A stretch of 64,000 nt of DNA from Oreohelix idahoensis (GCA_024509875.1 JAMPIV010015271.1:221501-285500), one strand, 5' to 3'. Positions 34,257-46,498 are shown, numbered from the stretch's first letter. Numbers and translations: made by a program. Notes: a model not told the origin generated them from the letters alone.

Positions 34257-37200
34257 TCAGTGGTCATCACACCTGGCGGCGTCTTGTAGGGCAGCAACAA
34301 ATTGATTCCACTTTGCTTGGTCAGCGGCCATCCTTCGTACAGTGCCCCAACTCTGGTTCATTCTTTGCATCTCGGCTTCCACAGTTCTCCGCCAAGTTGT
34401 TTTTGGTTGGCCTCTCTTTCGCTTTCCCTCGGAGGTCCATAGCATAGCTGATCTTGTGATGGTATTAGGGTCCCTTCTGAGGACGTGGCCAACCCAACTT
34501 CGGCGTCTGCCAGTTATGATGGTGTGCATGTCCTCCTGGTTACTCTGAATAAGTAGTTCTTGGTTGCTGATGGTGTTTGGCCAAAAGATTCTGAGAATTT
34601 TCCTTAGGCAGATTGTGTGGAAGGAGGACAGTTTCGACATTCCCTTCTCTGTTACTCTCCAGCATTCCGCACGATAGAGAAGCACAGAAAGTACACAGCT
34701 CTCATACAGTCTTAATTTGGTGTTTGTGCTGTACTGGGAAGACTTCCAAATGTTGTTGAGACTATCAAAGGCTGTTCTCGCTTTATTCATTCTGTTGTTA
34801 ATGTCCTTGCTTGTTCTGCCGTTAGGTTTTGCTATGCATCCTAAGTAAGTAAATGTGTCTGTCTGTTCTAACTTCTGATTCCTTACTGTTATTGGCTCAG
34901 GATTGCCCATATTTAGTGTCATGACCTCTGTCTTCCTCAGATTGATGTTCAGGACAACCTGCTGGCCATACTTATCCAGTCTATCGGTTTTTTCTTGAAT
35001 GTGTTGATGTGAATGCACGAGTAATGGAATGTCATCTGCATATTCCAGGTCTTCCAGTGTAGAAAATGTTGTCCATCTAATTCCTCTGTTGTCTGGTGCA
35101 TCACCCAGTCTATGGCTGTCAAAAATAATGTTGTTGATAATGGGCATTCCCAGTCGTACTCCTGTTTTCACTTCGAAAGTTACATTGCTCAATCCAACAC
35201 TGCATGTAAAGTTCGAATAGAGGCTTTTTATGATGGAAACAATGCAGCTGGGAATTCCATAAGCCCTCAGTATTTTCCATAGGCTGTCCCTGTGTATGCT
35301 GTCGAAAGCCTTTTCAAAATCAACAAAGTTAATGTATAGCTGTCTCTGCCATTCTGAGCACTGCTCTATAATGTTCCTGAGGAATAACATATATTCTGCA
35401 CATCTTCTGTTCTTTCTAAAACCCACTTGTTCTTTCCTCAGTTTATGGTCAACTGCTTTTGAAATGCTATGGATGATTATCCTGCACAGTATTTTGCTGG
35501 GAACTGAGAGGAGGGTAATTCCTCTCCAGTTGTTGCAGTCTGCAAGGTCTCCCTTTTTGGGCAATTTGACAATTATTCCTTTACTCCACTCTGTTGGTGT
35601 TGTCTCAGTTTCCCAAACTTGTGCAAATAGTGGTTCTAATAGTTCTGCTGTTAGTTCAGGGTCTGCCTTGAATAACTCAGCATTTAGATTGTCGTGACCA
35701 GGCGCTTTTCCATTTTTTTAAACCGTTTGATAGCTGTGATGATTTCTTCTTTACGTCAAAGTCACTTTTGGCCTCAGGAACATTCAGCTGAGTCTCTGGT
35801 GGTTCCTTATTCAGTGTTTTTCTGAAGTGCTCTGCCCATCTTGTTTCCTGCCCCAGTGCTGTGGTGATGAGATTTCCTTGCTTGTCTCTTACTAACATTA
35901 TGTTGTTTGCACCTCGTTTTCCACTGATAGTTTTAGTTATTTTATAAACTGTGCTTTGTTCATTTCTCAGTGCTGCCTCTTCTGCCTGTCTTGCAAGGTC
36001 ATCCAGAAATGTCCTTTTGTTAGCACAGGTTTGACGTTTTACTTCCTTGTCCAGCTGACTGTACTGTTCACTATATATTGCCTTTATCCTGGGAGACTTA
36101 GCTTCTGTTTTCTTTCTTTTCATTTCCTTTCTCTTTGCAATTGTGTTTAGCGTTTCTGGTGTTATCCAGTCTTGGCTCTTTCTTACCTGGAATCCCAAGC
36201 ATGACTTGCTGCTTTCCTTGTATATTGTTGAGATGGTGTTGAATTTCTGGTTGACATCATCTATCTCTGTTCTTTCCTGGCTTTTGGTAATCTGATATCG
36301 TCTCTTTACGTCAACCACGAAAGCTTTTCTGGTGAGAGGGTCCTTAAGTTTCGTGATGTTATATCTTTTATGTTTGACTGCAACTGGTCCCGCAGCTCTG
36401 AGTTTCACCTTCAGTCGTGCTACTACTAGGTGATGATCACTTCCCCCATCTGCACCTCTTCTTACTTTCACGTCTTGTAATGCATGTCTCCATCTGCCAT
36501 TGATCAATATGTGATCTATCTGGTTTCTGTACCATCAGTTTGGTGATTCTCACGTTAACTTGAGCACTTCTTTGTGTGGAAAAAGTGTTCTTCGAATGAC
36601 CAGGTTGTTAATACTGCAGAAGCTTATTCATTTGTCCCCATTCTCATTTACTGTTCCACTGCTGCATTTCCCCATTACTCTTTCGTTATAATTATTGTGT
36701 GTTCTAACTTTCGCATTGAGGTCCCCTATGTTGAGGATTGTTGCATGGTTTGCGAGCATTTTGGTTTTAACTTGATTCAGATGGTCGCACCCTGCAACAC
36801 CTCCACTAAATATAATAATAAGGTTCGCGTAAAACGTTGTATGACGCGCTAGTCCTAGTAACTACAGAGTCTTTGTGTAGCCTTCGGGCATATAACAGTG
36901 TTTTCGGATTGCGTGGTAGAACCACTAAGGATTATGTATGTAATATAGTGCTTTCAAAGCTTATGAAATAATAATGTGTTTAAGGACCAGTGAGTCTAGA
37001 ATTATGTAAGGCGGTAGTATTTGAACGCAATAATTCTTATAAGCGATATTTGTGAAATACGAACGCAGAGATAATGTAAAACTGAGTTGATAATATAGAC
37101 AGAGTTTTGATATGTATATTAGGCAGTGACCCTAATGGAACTGGTAGCTGAAATATTAATATTGAGTAACTATAATAATTATGCCAAGCAGTTGGCTAAA

Positions 37201-38248
37201 AAATAATGAACGTTATTTAAGACTGTAAAGTAACAGACGTGCAATGTCGGATAAACTGTAGACTCTGAACTGTGATGCAACAAGTTTCCTTTAATGTGAA
37301 ATATATTATTGTTGAAGGTTCATGATGAAAAGATGGATAATTATTAAACTATTTTAAGTCGTCAAAACGAGACTTATTCAGTGAAGGCGTTCGAATGTTC
37401 CAGTTCTGACAGTTGTATGAATATTGACCGTTGACCTTCAAACGTATTAGTTAGAAGAATACATACTCTGTCAAACCAGTAAGAGATGGAATGAAATAAT
37501 ACAACACTAACAGATAAATACATGAGAAGTTTATTGAATGAACATTTATATTCAAACATCTAAGAAAATTATAAAACGAATCCAGTGTTGCGGCATAAAA
37601 CGATACTTGGTGACAAACAGAACAAATGAAGAAACATTGCATGAAACGAAATACAATATTAGCCCACTCAAGCAAAGAAAAGTCTGCAACACCCTATTAC
37701 TATAATAAGATTGTACCTGGGTGCAGTTTCTATTTCCTTTCGTACCTGTTGATAGAACTCGTTCTTGATCTCTTCATCGCTGTCATTTGTTGGTGCATAG
37801 CATTGTATAATTGTGGTGTTGGTGAATCTCCCTCTCAGTCTTGTTCTTATCAGTTGTTGATGGGTTTCCATTCCAGTAAAGACCTTTCCAGTCCTTTCTT
37901 CAGGATAATGGCTACACTTTCGTTGTGCTGACCATACTCTCTACCAGAATAAAGTACTGTTTCCCCTGTAGCTGTTTTTATTCTCCCCGTCCCTGTCCAT
38001 TTGCTCTCGCTTATTCCCGGGATATGTAATTTGCAGTCCCTCATCTCTGCTGTGATTTGTCTCAGCTTTCCTGCCTCATTCATAGTTCTGACATTCAAAA
38101 ATCCAATTCTGGTTTCGTGTTTAGCGGTCAGGGCATCCGTTTTCATGCCAATGGCTTCCTTTTGGCTTTCACCATTGGCAGTCATATGAGCCCGAGACTC
38201 CGGATGTCCATCCCGCATCAAAGTTTTTCCATTTGTTGCTGTTTCCAT
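34257..38248 (-). pseudogene. LINE B endonuclease-reverse transcriptase, multiply broken
   Basis: Endonuclease in 38248-37683: RIGFLNVRTMNEAGKLRQI, then ISESKWTGTGRI, then RGRFTNTTIIQCYAPTNDS. It is interrupted near the GDLNAKV block by an 892-bp insertion and resumes from about 36790. The linker and start of RT are in 36507-35677 with the DHHLV motif. A frame change near 35690 separates RT proper in 35564-34257: KKGDLADCNNWRGITLL, the EYADDIP active-site box and the C-terminal WVGHVLRRDPNTITR. The conserved QQGCPLS block seen in the 49628-51025 copy is replaced here by unrelated residues, a further lesion. The copy cannot make an intact enzyme. Confidence 0.85.
36802..37693. mobile_element. 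892-bp non-coding insertion in LINE B
   Basis: The endonuclease frame is broken here, and the 10-mer CTGCAACACC occurs at 36792-36801 and 37684-37693, as a target duplication would. No inverted ends or coding sequence. AT-rich, unassigned. Confidence 0.5.
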
Positions 38249-38652
38249 AACATGTGCGATTTTTTACATAGACAGGGGTGTTGGCCCTGTGCTAAAACCC
38301 CCAACCTGGAGGACGAGGGTACCAGCTTTTGTCTGACCCCTACCCATGCAGACCAGTCCCACTTGGTTGAACCTACCAGGAGTAAAACTCCCACTGGCAT
38401 AGCTCTGGGGATTGTCAGGGTACACAAGCTGCCATACTGCTACAAGGTATAAGTACCATTGATGGCATTTCCTAAAACATACTTGTATATTATTGACATA
38501 TTTTGTGAGCTAGAAGATAATGGTGTGTGAAGCTTCTTAAGATAATGCAAAGGGGCGCGAGGCTTCATAAGATGCTTTAAAGGTGTGCAAAGTTTCTTTA
38601 GATGCTGTAAAGAGGTGCAGAACTTCTAAAAGGTTAAGATATACTGCCTTAT

Positions 38653-40004
38653 AGTGACACAGCAGCTTTTCTCAGACATTATGACAGGTGTTTTTTCCTT
38701 ACGCCGGAGTGCTATCTTAGTTCGGTGACCTGAATGCAGATCCCGAGGTAATAAATCTGCCAGCGCACAGTTATGCCTTCCCTAGTTTTGGCGGGAAAGA
38801 TCAGCTGATGTTTGTGGTTAAAACTGGTAATATTTAATCATTGCCCATGCATTCTGGATAAACACAGCACTAAAACACTTTTGTATACTATAACTTTGAA
38901 CTGTGTACTATCTTTGATGGAATTTTTATTTGTTTGAAATTATATTTGACGGAGTGAGTCTTTTGAAAACAGCATCATCATTTGAGGAAATTCATACCAG
39001 AGGTAATATATTTATTAATGTAATATCTGAAAAGTGGCCCATTTTTATGAGTTCATAATTATATAGACTTCTTGAGGGGAACCTAAAGATTATTTCCACC
39101 TATTTTTTTAAATATTGATTTCGCATCTAGAGAATGTGTGGTAGTCAGTTTTGTGAGTCTGGCATAAGAAGAACAAGAATATTGTCACCAAATTTTATAA
39201 CAATTAAATCTCTGTAAACGCATTCTGGATACTCGCAAATCTTAAATAAGGCTGTATAAAATAACTTTTTGCAAAGGACCATCTCTTTTTGCATTCTCAT
39301 TCATTTATAATAATATTTAGCTACATATATAGGCGTCATAAAACATGTAAAGTTAAAGATTATTTCCACATACTTTGATCTATCTTTCAAGTCTTGTTAA
39401 TCTTGTATTTATAATATGAATGGCTAGAGTCAGAGATACATATGATACTTTAGAAATATTTATGAATGGCATGAAAGCTCAGATAGTCACTAAAAGATTT
39501 AGAGTGGGATGGGAAAAAAGTTGTTGTTTTCTTATTCGGGGATGTGACGAGAGGTTATTTAGTGTGTAAGATAATGGACAATTAGGTGTATCAGATGATA
39601 CCAGGATAGTCTCAGATAAGAGACTGGTCTTAAAAGAAATACCCCATTCTCTGAAAAGAGTAATGGTGTATCGAGGTCAAAGGTTAAAGTCAGGCTGTAT
39701 AGATTACTGGGTGAGATGGTAATGTGCAATCCCAGTCACCCATGATGCCTCCTCTCTCAGACCAACCTAAGACTATAGCTTATCTAGGGGTAGTTAATTG
39801 TCAAATAAGTAACTTGAACCAACATAAATGATTTACTCAAAACTGTGGATACATTTGGTAATTTTATTTATATATATGATCTTTTTTGATATTCTTTGAA
39901 AACTCAAATAGAACTCACAACCAAATAAAATAAAAATATGGTTCAATTACAATAAATATTTTACAGTTCACTGAATTTAATTATCAAAGTCAATCTTTCT
40001 TCTG
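38653..40004. other. No gene seen
   Basis: Unassigned. AAAGATTATTTCCAC occurs at 39085-39099 and 39355-39369, exactly 270 bp apart, perhaps an old duplication. Confidence 0.4.
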
Positions 40005-40312
40005 TGATCTTCTTCTTCTTCTTTGTTCGTCATGAAAAGGACGTTGGTTGCGTTGTGTCCTTTACAGCAAAGCTGCAATATTTGCGCCTTTCGGCCGACA
40101 CATCCGACTTCAACACATCATTTTTGGGACTGGTTTAGCCTTCCATCTTTGATTCCTACTCACTCAGCCAGACTGCAGTGATGCGCCTGTTTCCAGGACC
40201 ACCACTTGGAGGTGGAGTAGGGTCTTGGTCAGCTCTGGTTCGATGACCTTGACGCAAGCAGTCTAGCTATGGGTCGCTCAATGCATTTCTCACTGTTGAC
40301 GCATCTTAGGTC
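40005..40312 (-). mobile_element. 3' end of an unnamed retroposon with a GAA tail
   Basis: Read on the minus strand it ends CGAACAAAGAAGAAGAAGAA, a (GAA)n tail like those of LINE B and the I-type LINE. The body is GC-richer than its surroundings and shows no RT motif. The second LTR retrotransposon inserted into it, so the remainder continues from 48885. Confidence 0.5.
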
Positions 40313-41134
40313 TGTTACAAGGGTGGTGGTTTGCTCTGAACAATGTTCCATGTGATATGAATAAAACAATTATAAATTTCTGGCCATTGTTTTTTCATTG
40401 ATATGTTAGTTTTTTCATTCAGAGATAGTGCATCGTGCCTTCGATGGAAGATTAAGCGAATGCGGGGGTGGAAGATTCCGAACAATAATTGAACCTTGGA
40501 ATACGATTGATTTGATAAGTCATTTCATTGAGTCCGTACATTTAATTCACAGTTGTACATACAAGATGATCATTTCAATAGGAGTAGAGCATAAGTCCAT
40601 ATAAGTCATGCATAAATTAATCAATAACGTAGACTGCTGGTTATGTGTCAATGTCCGTTTAAGGATACAATGCAGTATTGTCGTCAGAACATCACAGCTA
40701 TATGCATGCGCAGCTAGACATGGCTACCTGCCGACAGTGAGACTGCGAGTCTGAATATATTCATACGAATTTGACGATTATTCTTCTCCTTCTGAGAATT
40801 CTAGTTAAATACTAACCTCCATAAATTTCCCTCTCATATAGAGTTCTAGGACTGACCCTGGTCCATCAAAAAATGCACATATAAATGGCTATATCATGCC
40901 ATTGAATTGGAAGGTTAGAAAAACGCAGCTATTCAGCTTGGCGGTCAAGTAACAAAGGGTAGCGTTTCTTAGTTACCGACTGTGACCCAAACAACGCTAT
41001 ACACGTCATAATCGATCGTGCATGGAGCGTTCAAAAATTGAAACATCTATCGCAATATATTAAATGCCTTAACCTTTTACAATTGCACGTCTGATAACCT
41101 TTAGCAGACGGCGTTAATATCATATACCGTAACA
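40313..41134 (-). repeat. 3' LTR of the RRM-bearing element (822 bp)
   Basis: Nearly identical to 48064-48884. Differences include one T in a homopolymer and a few substitutions. Confidence 0.95.
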
Positions 41135-42144
41135 ATTCCCTGTACACCCGGGAAAAAAAAATCGATAGATTTTTTTTCAAGATCTATCTGACTTAACAAT
41201 TTTTCAAAAAAAATTTAACACAATTGTGACATATGGCCGACGATGTTCTGAGTAGAACCGTGTTGCGGTCATGTCAACTAACTATTTGTCATAGTCATCT
41301 AACATTAATCATATGATATATTAATTATACATATTATTATATCAACTAAATAAAATGTCCAATGTTAATAGTGAATGATAGAATTAAATTAAAGTAAGGT
41401 CTGTCGTATTAGTATGTCATATAGGAATTAATTTGACTAATTAAAATTAAATTAATGAATTAAACTAAGAGATAAATTATTAAGGTTCTAATGTAACGCG
41501 ATGTTATGAGAGAAGAAAAGACAAAATAAGTGAGAAGAAATAGAAAGAAATTCGAATATAAGTTTAACTTAATTGTGTGTGTTAAGTGTTAGTGAATAAT
41601 AACTATCTAATTTAACTAACTAAATAACGTATAGGTACATTAAAAAAAAATATTAATCTAATACTTGTGTGAGATTTATTTTCTCTTTTCATAATTTCTT
41701 CTTTTTATATTTCGTTCTCTTTTTTTTTCTTTCATTTCATTTTCTTCTCACATTTCATTTTATTGATAATAATTCAATTAAGAAGTTAAGTTAACTAATT
41801 AATTAGTATAGGATATGATGATCCATCCGTAGTCTTGATCCTGATGAATTCTTTTAGGCAAAAATGTTCAAACATTTACGTTGGAAAGAAATGTCATTTA
41901 TCCCAGCATCCAAGAATTAAGTGCACATAGGACAATAAGTTCGACTTGTCGTCAGATATTGTTCCATGATTGTTCCACGAATATTCATATATCGTGTATG
42001 GACGTTAGACGAAGTTTCATTTCAATATGTATACCTTGATTGTCTTGAGTTCAATTCTGTGATGCATATAGTGTTTATAAAGTTTAAATTGAAGGCAAGG
42101 TTAGTTCCTTTATAGTTGATATGTTTTAGGAATGTTAATGTTGA
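41135..42144 (-). other. 3' untranslated region of the RRM-bearing element
   Basis: AT-rich, no coding sequence, between the RT-RNase H stop and the 3' LTR. GGGTGTACAGGGAA next to the LTR may act as the polypurine tract. Confidence 0.6.
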
Positions 42145-43794
42145 TTATTCGTCGTCAATAGGATTACGTGACAACGCATCAGCCACAATGTTTTCAGTGC
42201 CAGGAATATGTTCAATGGAGAATTCAAATGGCTGTAGGATGATTGAATATCTGGCGAGTTTCTGGCTTTTATGATTCGATCGACGCAAGGATGCTACAGC
42301 ACGTTGGTCCGTCTGTATGGTGAAGGGAGCACCGAGCAAGAACTTTTCGAGTTTGGTTATTGCCCATATCACAGATAAAAGTTCCTTGTCGACTGTGGAA
42401 TACTTTGTTTCAGCCGGCTTCAGCTTTCTTGAAATGTATAAGGTAGGATGTAGAATGCCATCATGGTTCTGGAGCAGGCATGCACCAATGCCGTAGTTAC
42501 TAGCATCTGTTCGTAAGAAAAATCTTTTGGAAGCATCGGGAAGTCTTAAAATTGGTTCATGCGAGAACAAATTTATAATTTTGTTGAAAGTTTCATTGCA
42601 TGTACCAGTCCATGTCACCTTCACCGGCATGTCTTTTTTTAACAATGAAGACAATACAGCCGTGATGGATGACAAGTTTGGTATGAATCTACTGTAATAT
42701 TGAACAAGTCCTAACAAACTCCTGACCTGTTTCTTCGTCTGAGGAACTGCTATGTTTAGAATTTTGGAGACTGTACTAGGTAACGTTCGGATATATCCCG
42801 ATCCAATGATATGTCCCAAAAAGGTTATCTCATTACACGCGATTTGCACCTTTGTAGGTTTAGCAGTTAGATGATAATTCCTTAGAGTGTCGAAAACATA
42901 TCTAAGTCCCGAAACATGTTCCTCAAACGACGAACTAAACAAGCATATGTCGTCAATATATGTAATAACGTCTGGTCTACCTGATAAAATTTGTCGCATC
43001 AGGCGAATGAAGGTAGCTGGCGCATTAACAAGCCCAAAAGGCATCACATTCCACTGGTATAGACCTTGTGGAGTGGAAAATGCGGTGTAGTACTTAGCCT
43101 TTTCGGTCAGTGGTATCTGCCAATAACCTTTAGTTAAGTCTATTTTACTAAATATAGTTGCGTTGGATAGACGTGGCAGTAAGTCGTCGATAAGTGGATG
43201 TGGTTCGCTGTCAACTATAGTCTTAGCATTTAATTTTCTATAATCAACACATAGTCTGATGTTATTGTCCTTCTTCCGGACAATCACTAATGGAGAAGAG
43301 AATGGCGAATTACTAGTCTCAATGATTCCCAGAGACAACATCTGTTCAAGTTCCTTAGTAGTTTTAGCAAGGAAATGTAAAGGAACAGAATAGGGATGTA
43401 CACGAATAGGTGTATCATCATTGAGAGTAATGTCATGACTGATAGCCGATGTGCGACCCGGGACGTCGGTCAATACATCTGGATAAGATTGTAATAGATT
43501 AGCAATCTGTAGACGCTGTTGCGGTGTAACCGTTGAAGAGATGGTTACATCCCGCCAAGATTCAGTAGGTTGAACTACTGGTACCGGTAACGGTAACTGT
43601 ACCTCAGGAAAAGAAGATTCTTCTTCCTGGATGACAGATAAGTTAGAATAATAACAAGTAGATACTGTGTTGTCATCTAGTTCATGAAAAATTGACTGTA
43701 AGTGTTCAGGACGTGTATGAAATTGCTTGAGCATGTTAATATGAAATATCTTTTTGTGTCCCTTGATATCTAAGACGTATAAGAATAAATGACC
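42145..43794 (-). CDS. Reverse transcriptase-RNase H (Ty3/gypsy, Gmr1-like), integrase tail remnant at the N-terminus
   Basis: Open from about 43794 through the stop at 42145; the first ATG is at 43734 (529 residues). The upstream part reads as the last strand of a gypsy-type integrase C-terminal domain, similar to the YHVNLLKKY segment of the 21814-33338 element. RT motifs are LCVDYRKLN near residue 165, FSKIDLTKGYWQI, VMPFGLVNAP and YIDD near residue 260. RNase H starts near 410 with LRTDASNYGIGACLLQ, then TKYSTVDKELLSV, TDQRAV and VADALSRN at the end. All RT and RNase H signature residues I can check are present. In a retrotransposon this protein would copy the element RNA. How the copy could be integrated without its own integrase is open. 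Confidence 0.9.
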   Translation of the reverse strand, partial: GHLFLYVLDIKGHKKIFHINMLKQFHTRPEHLQSIFHELDDNTVSTCYYSNLSVIQEEESSFPEVQLPLPVPVVQPTESWRDVTISSTVTPQQRLQIANLLQSYPDVLTDVPGRTSAISHDITLNDDTPIRVHPYSVPLHFLAKTTKELEQMLSLGIIETSNSPFSSPLVIVRKKDNNIRLCVDYRKLNAKTIVDSEPHPLIDDLLPRLSNATIFSKIDLTKGYWQIPLTEKAKYYTAFSTPQGLYQWNVMPFGLVNAPATFIRLMRQILSGRPDVITYIDDICLFSSSFEEHVSGLRYVFDTLRNYHLTAKPTKVQIACNEITFLGHIIGSGYIRTLPSTVSKILNIAVPQTKKQVRSLLGLVQYYSRFIPNLSSITAVLSSLLKKDMPVKVTWTGTCNETFNKIINLFSHEPILRLPDASKRFFLRTDASNYGIGACLLQNHDGILHPTLYISRKLKPAETKYSTVDKELLSVIWAITKLEKFLLGAPFTIQTDQRAVASLRRSNHKSQKLARYSIILQPFEFSIEHIPGTENIVADALSRNPIDDE

Positions 43795-43867
43795 AATAAG
43801 GAAAAGAAATGATGACTGACTAGAGCTGAGTCATCAAGAAATAAGACAAAAGGGTGAGCGTACACCA

Positions 43868-44395
43868 TTATCTGCGTGGCGCAGAATCAGGTACTAATTG
43901 TAACTTTAGATAACGGTGATGAAAATAAACACCATTATCACGCTCGATTACCCAACGAGCGTCTCGATTGTTACGAAATGTAACCATCGCCTGTCTATTC
44001 TGCCCATTGCATGATGGCAGAAGACGAACAAACTTAACGTTTGCTGTATAATCAAAAAAAATTCTAAGTGCCTGCCATGTAGTATCCTGCGGCAGATTTC
44101 GCACTAACACAGTCCGAGAATACGCACTTTTCCCAATATATGTAGTATCATTGTCACGAAATAGTGGACAATGATGATATGTATTCTTTGTCAAAGAATT
44201 AACCTTCCCTTTCAACACCGACATTGTCTTTCTGTTGGATGTCGTATCATCCTGACTGGACTGAGGATGATACCTATCATCACCAAAGGTATTAAGTTTC
44301 CTACATGTCGTAGACATGTCCTTTGCTGGGCAAAGTAAAAACTTTTTCATCATAATTATTTGTGTTAACTTTATGTTTCCTTTTAAGTCCAGCAT
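43868..44395 (-). CDS. RRM-domain protein encoded by an LTR retrotransposon
   Basis: A 175-residue frame; the ATG at 44395 is the first in frame, but translation might begin by frameshift from the overlapping upstream frame (44561-44301). Residues 1-90 are polar and unstructured-looking. Residues 94-168 fit an RNA recognition motif: RNP2-like VLVRNL at 96-101, helix TWQALRIFFDY, strand KFVRLLP, RNP1-like RQAMVTF at 134-140, helix NRDARWVIERDNG and final strand YLKLQLV. The stop lies about 75 bp before the integrase remnant of the RT frame. It occupies the place where integrase sits in the 21814-33338 element. RRMs are known in LINE ORF1 proteins; one in an LTR element is unexpected. Proposed role, by inference only: binding the element's RNA. 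Confidence 0.75.
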   Translation of the reverse strand: MLDLKGNIKLTQIIMMKKFLLCPAKDMSTTCRKLNTFGDDRYHPQSSQDDTTSNRKTMSVLKGKVNSLTKNTYHHCPLFRDNDTTYIGKSAYSRTVLVRNLPQDTTWQALRIFFDYTANVKFVRLLPSCNGQNRQAMVTFRNNRDARWVIERDNGVYFHHRYLKLQLVPDSAPRR

Positions 44396-44470
44396 TATTA
44401 TTTAACCTATTATTCTTCCTCATAATGTTTTTGTCAATGTTGACAACGTCAACAGTTTTATTAGGATCAG

Positions 44471-46498
44471 TTATATCCTTAGTATGTTGTCCAATAGATC
44501 TATCATCTTCATCAATTTCCAGGATAGTACTGAGAGTGAGTTGGAAACTGCTGTGCCACATGTATTTATGTTGTTGGCACGAAGTGTAGCCATATCAACA
44601 ACAGCATTAGCGTTGCAATGAGATTGCACATTCTTTAATTCCCATTCATCAATTTCCTGTGGGGAACAATCCTTACTACCATGGATGCGTCCCAACATCA
44701 GGTCTGCAATTGGATTCTGAAGCATGCATACCTTTACGTTCCCTGTGAAAAAAGGTGTGTTAACATGAATAATAGCTGTGGGGTAAAACTCAATAGTTCC
44801 CCCAAAAGTCATGCAACGGACATATTCCCCCGTTGCACAGCTAGGATGTACCAGCGACTGTCGTACACCAATCGTTGTGGATCCTGAATCCCTCAGCACT
44901 GAGACGACGGATCCATTAACTAATCCCCTGTTAAAAATTAGTAGGCCTGTTCCATCGTTGACTGCAAGACCTACCTCTGGTGTAATATGTCCGCAGTTAA
45001 GCACTGTTTCTTTCGCCTTCTGAAAAATAAGATTGCATTGTTGGCAACTATTTGCCACATTATAATTAATAGCAAAACATGCAGCAGAAGACTGTGTTGT
45101 ATTATTGTCAAGTGGGACCTGAGCTATAGGGGTAGTATTATTTGTAACTGCCGCCCCTGTATTATGGTTGTAATGAGATGATCCCCGAGAATGAGATCGA
45201 TTCCGAGTATAATTGTTAGAATTATCTCGTCGTCCTCTATAGTAACTATTATCTCGATGTCTCGAGCCATGATTATTACCATTCCAGTTATTATTATTAT
45301 TGGGAGTATGTGATCGATTATAATGAGTGTTATGTTGACCATTGTGGTAGTTTGTTTGAGGTGAATAATTTCTATCTCGTGATCTACCTCTGTTGAACTC
45401 ATTTTTATTGTTGAAATCATTATTATATCCCTTCTGAAAGTGAACATTGTGATTTCTTTGGAACCTGCTTCTGTCTACACTGTGATGTCTTTGTTTGTTA
45501 TTATGATTGTAGGCCATATTAGACGCCACAGGTAGAGGTTCTCTTAATGAGGAGTTAGAAATGGTTGCATTCGGATGTGCCGAACAGTAGTTTAAAGAAA
45601 TTTTTTCTAACTCGTCCATAGTACCTGGTTTACGCTCCTGCAAATATGCAAAAAATGGCTGGCTAACCGAAGATAATACCTTATCCCGTAGTAGTAAATC
45701 AACTAATTTGTCGTATGATTTGTTGACTTCTGCCAGTTCAACCCATCTATTAAATGTATTGCGTATGTTCGCAATGAATCCTGCAAAATCTTTTGGAGAT
45801 TCAGGTAAAATTCCCTTAAATTTCAACCTACAGTGTTCCTCGTCCAGGTGAAACCTTCGTAAAAGCAAGGACTTAATAGCACCGTAGTTATTTGCTATTG
45901 ATGGGTCAGCATTTTGAGAAGCCGTCAATGGTTCTCCAACCAAGAATTCATTTAACTTGAGTACCCATGACTCTTCAGGCAAATGGTTTGTTTTGCAAGT
46001 CTGTTCAAAACGTGACAGGAACGATGAAAGGTCGTCCACGTTCAAGTTGAGAGTGGGTAATTTAAAGTTGTAGAAATGTTTAGTTTGGCTGGATGATGAT
46101 CCATTTTGTGCGTTATTATTCTGGTTTGCATCAGCACTTTGTGCTTGTAATCTTGCTGTCTCCAATTTAATACGCGCCAATTCCATTTCTTGTTGTAAAA
46201 TAATTTCCTCTCGTTTCAATTTATTCTCTTCTTCCTGTCTGGCGATTGATCTTTGCTCTTCTCTTTCACGTTGAGCAATCTCTCTCAATCTATTTTCCTT
46301 GTCAATTTGCTTCATCTCACGTTCTGCTTCATCTTTCTTTAATGCGTTCTGCTTCCTCTTTCTTTAATGCAGCCTTTTGTTCTGCTTCTTTTCTTTCATA
46401 TTTTTTCCAGTTCTGCCTCAGCAAGCAAACTGACGAAGTTCTTGAGATTTATAACCATATTCCCGACCAATTTTAACGAAATGGTCTATAGTAAGCAT
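44471..46498 (-). CDS. Gag and aspartic protease of the RRM-bearing element
   Basis: The main frame 46315-44471 is 614 residues long. An upstream ATG at 46498 (MLTIDHFVKIGREYGY) resembles the true N-terminus but is separated by a frame change around 46330-46430. An E/R/K/Q-rich helix comes first, then a Gag capsid-like region (NFKLPTLNLNVDDLSSFLSR, then RRFHLDEEHCRLKFKG), then an N/H/R/S-rich low-complexity stretch of roughly 120 residues that may bind RNA. I see no classical CCHC knuckle. The protease active site is DSG near residues 476-478, followed by the ADLMLGRI flap-like motif. The end overlaps the linker frame at 44561-44471, consistent with programmed frameshifting or decay. The same N-terminal helix design is seen in the Gag of 25816-27888. 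Confidence 0.85.

Larger units (their letters stand above)
34210..38465 (-). mobile_element. LINE family B, full-length copy
   Basis: Flanked by CATTTTCCTAAAACAT (34194-34209) and CATTTCCTAAAACAT (38466-38480), a 15-16-bp target duplication with one indel. The 3' end lies left, with a tail of GATTAAAGAAGAAAG type, and the 5' untranslated region lies right (38250-38465). About 3.36 kb without the internal 892-bp insertion. This is the reference for the fragments at 1, 10412, 49628 and 60735. Confidence 0.87.
33999..38646. mobile_element. Probable hAT-type element hosting LINE B
   Basis: Left end CAGTGTTTCTTAACC, right end read inward CAGTATATCTTAACC (12 of 15), with GGTGC/GTGCA-rich subterminal sequence on both sides. 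Candidate 8-bp flanks TCTAATGG and CCTTATAG match at only 5 of 8 positions, so the call rests on the ends. Roughly 390 bp remain once LINE B is removed. Right of LINE B, 38520-38630 holds three or four degenerate units of about 30 bp. Confidence 0.45.

Noticed and set aside
33999..38646. Perfect 8-bp hAT duplication around the LINE B host element
   Set aside because: The flanks TCTAATGG and CCTTATAG match at only 5 of 8 positions, so the duplication is not claimed; only the end similarity is reported.
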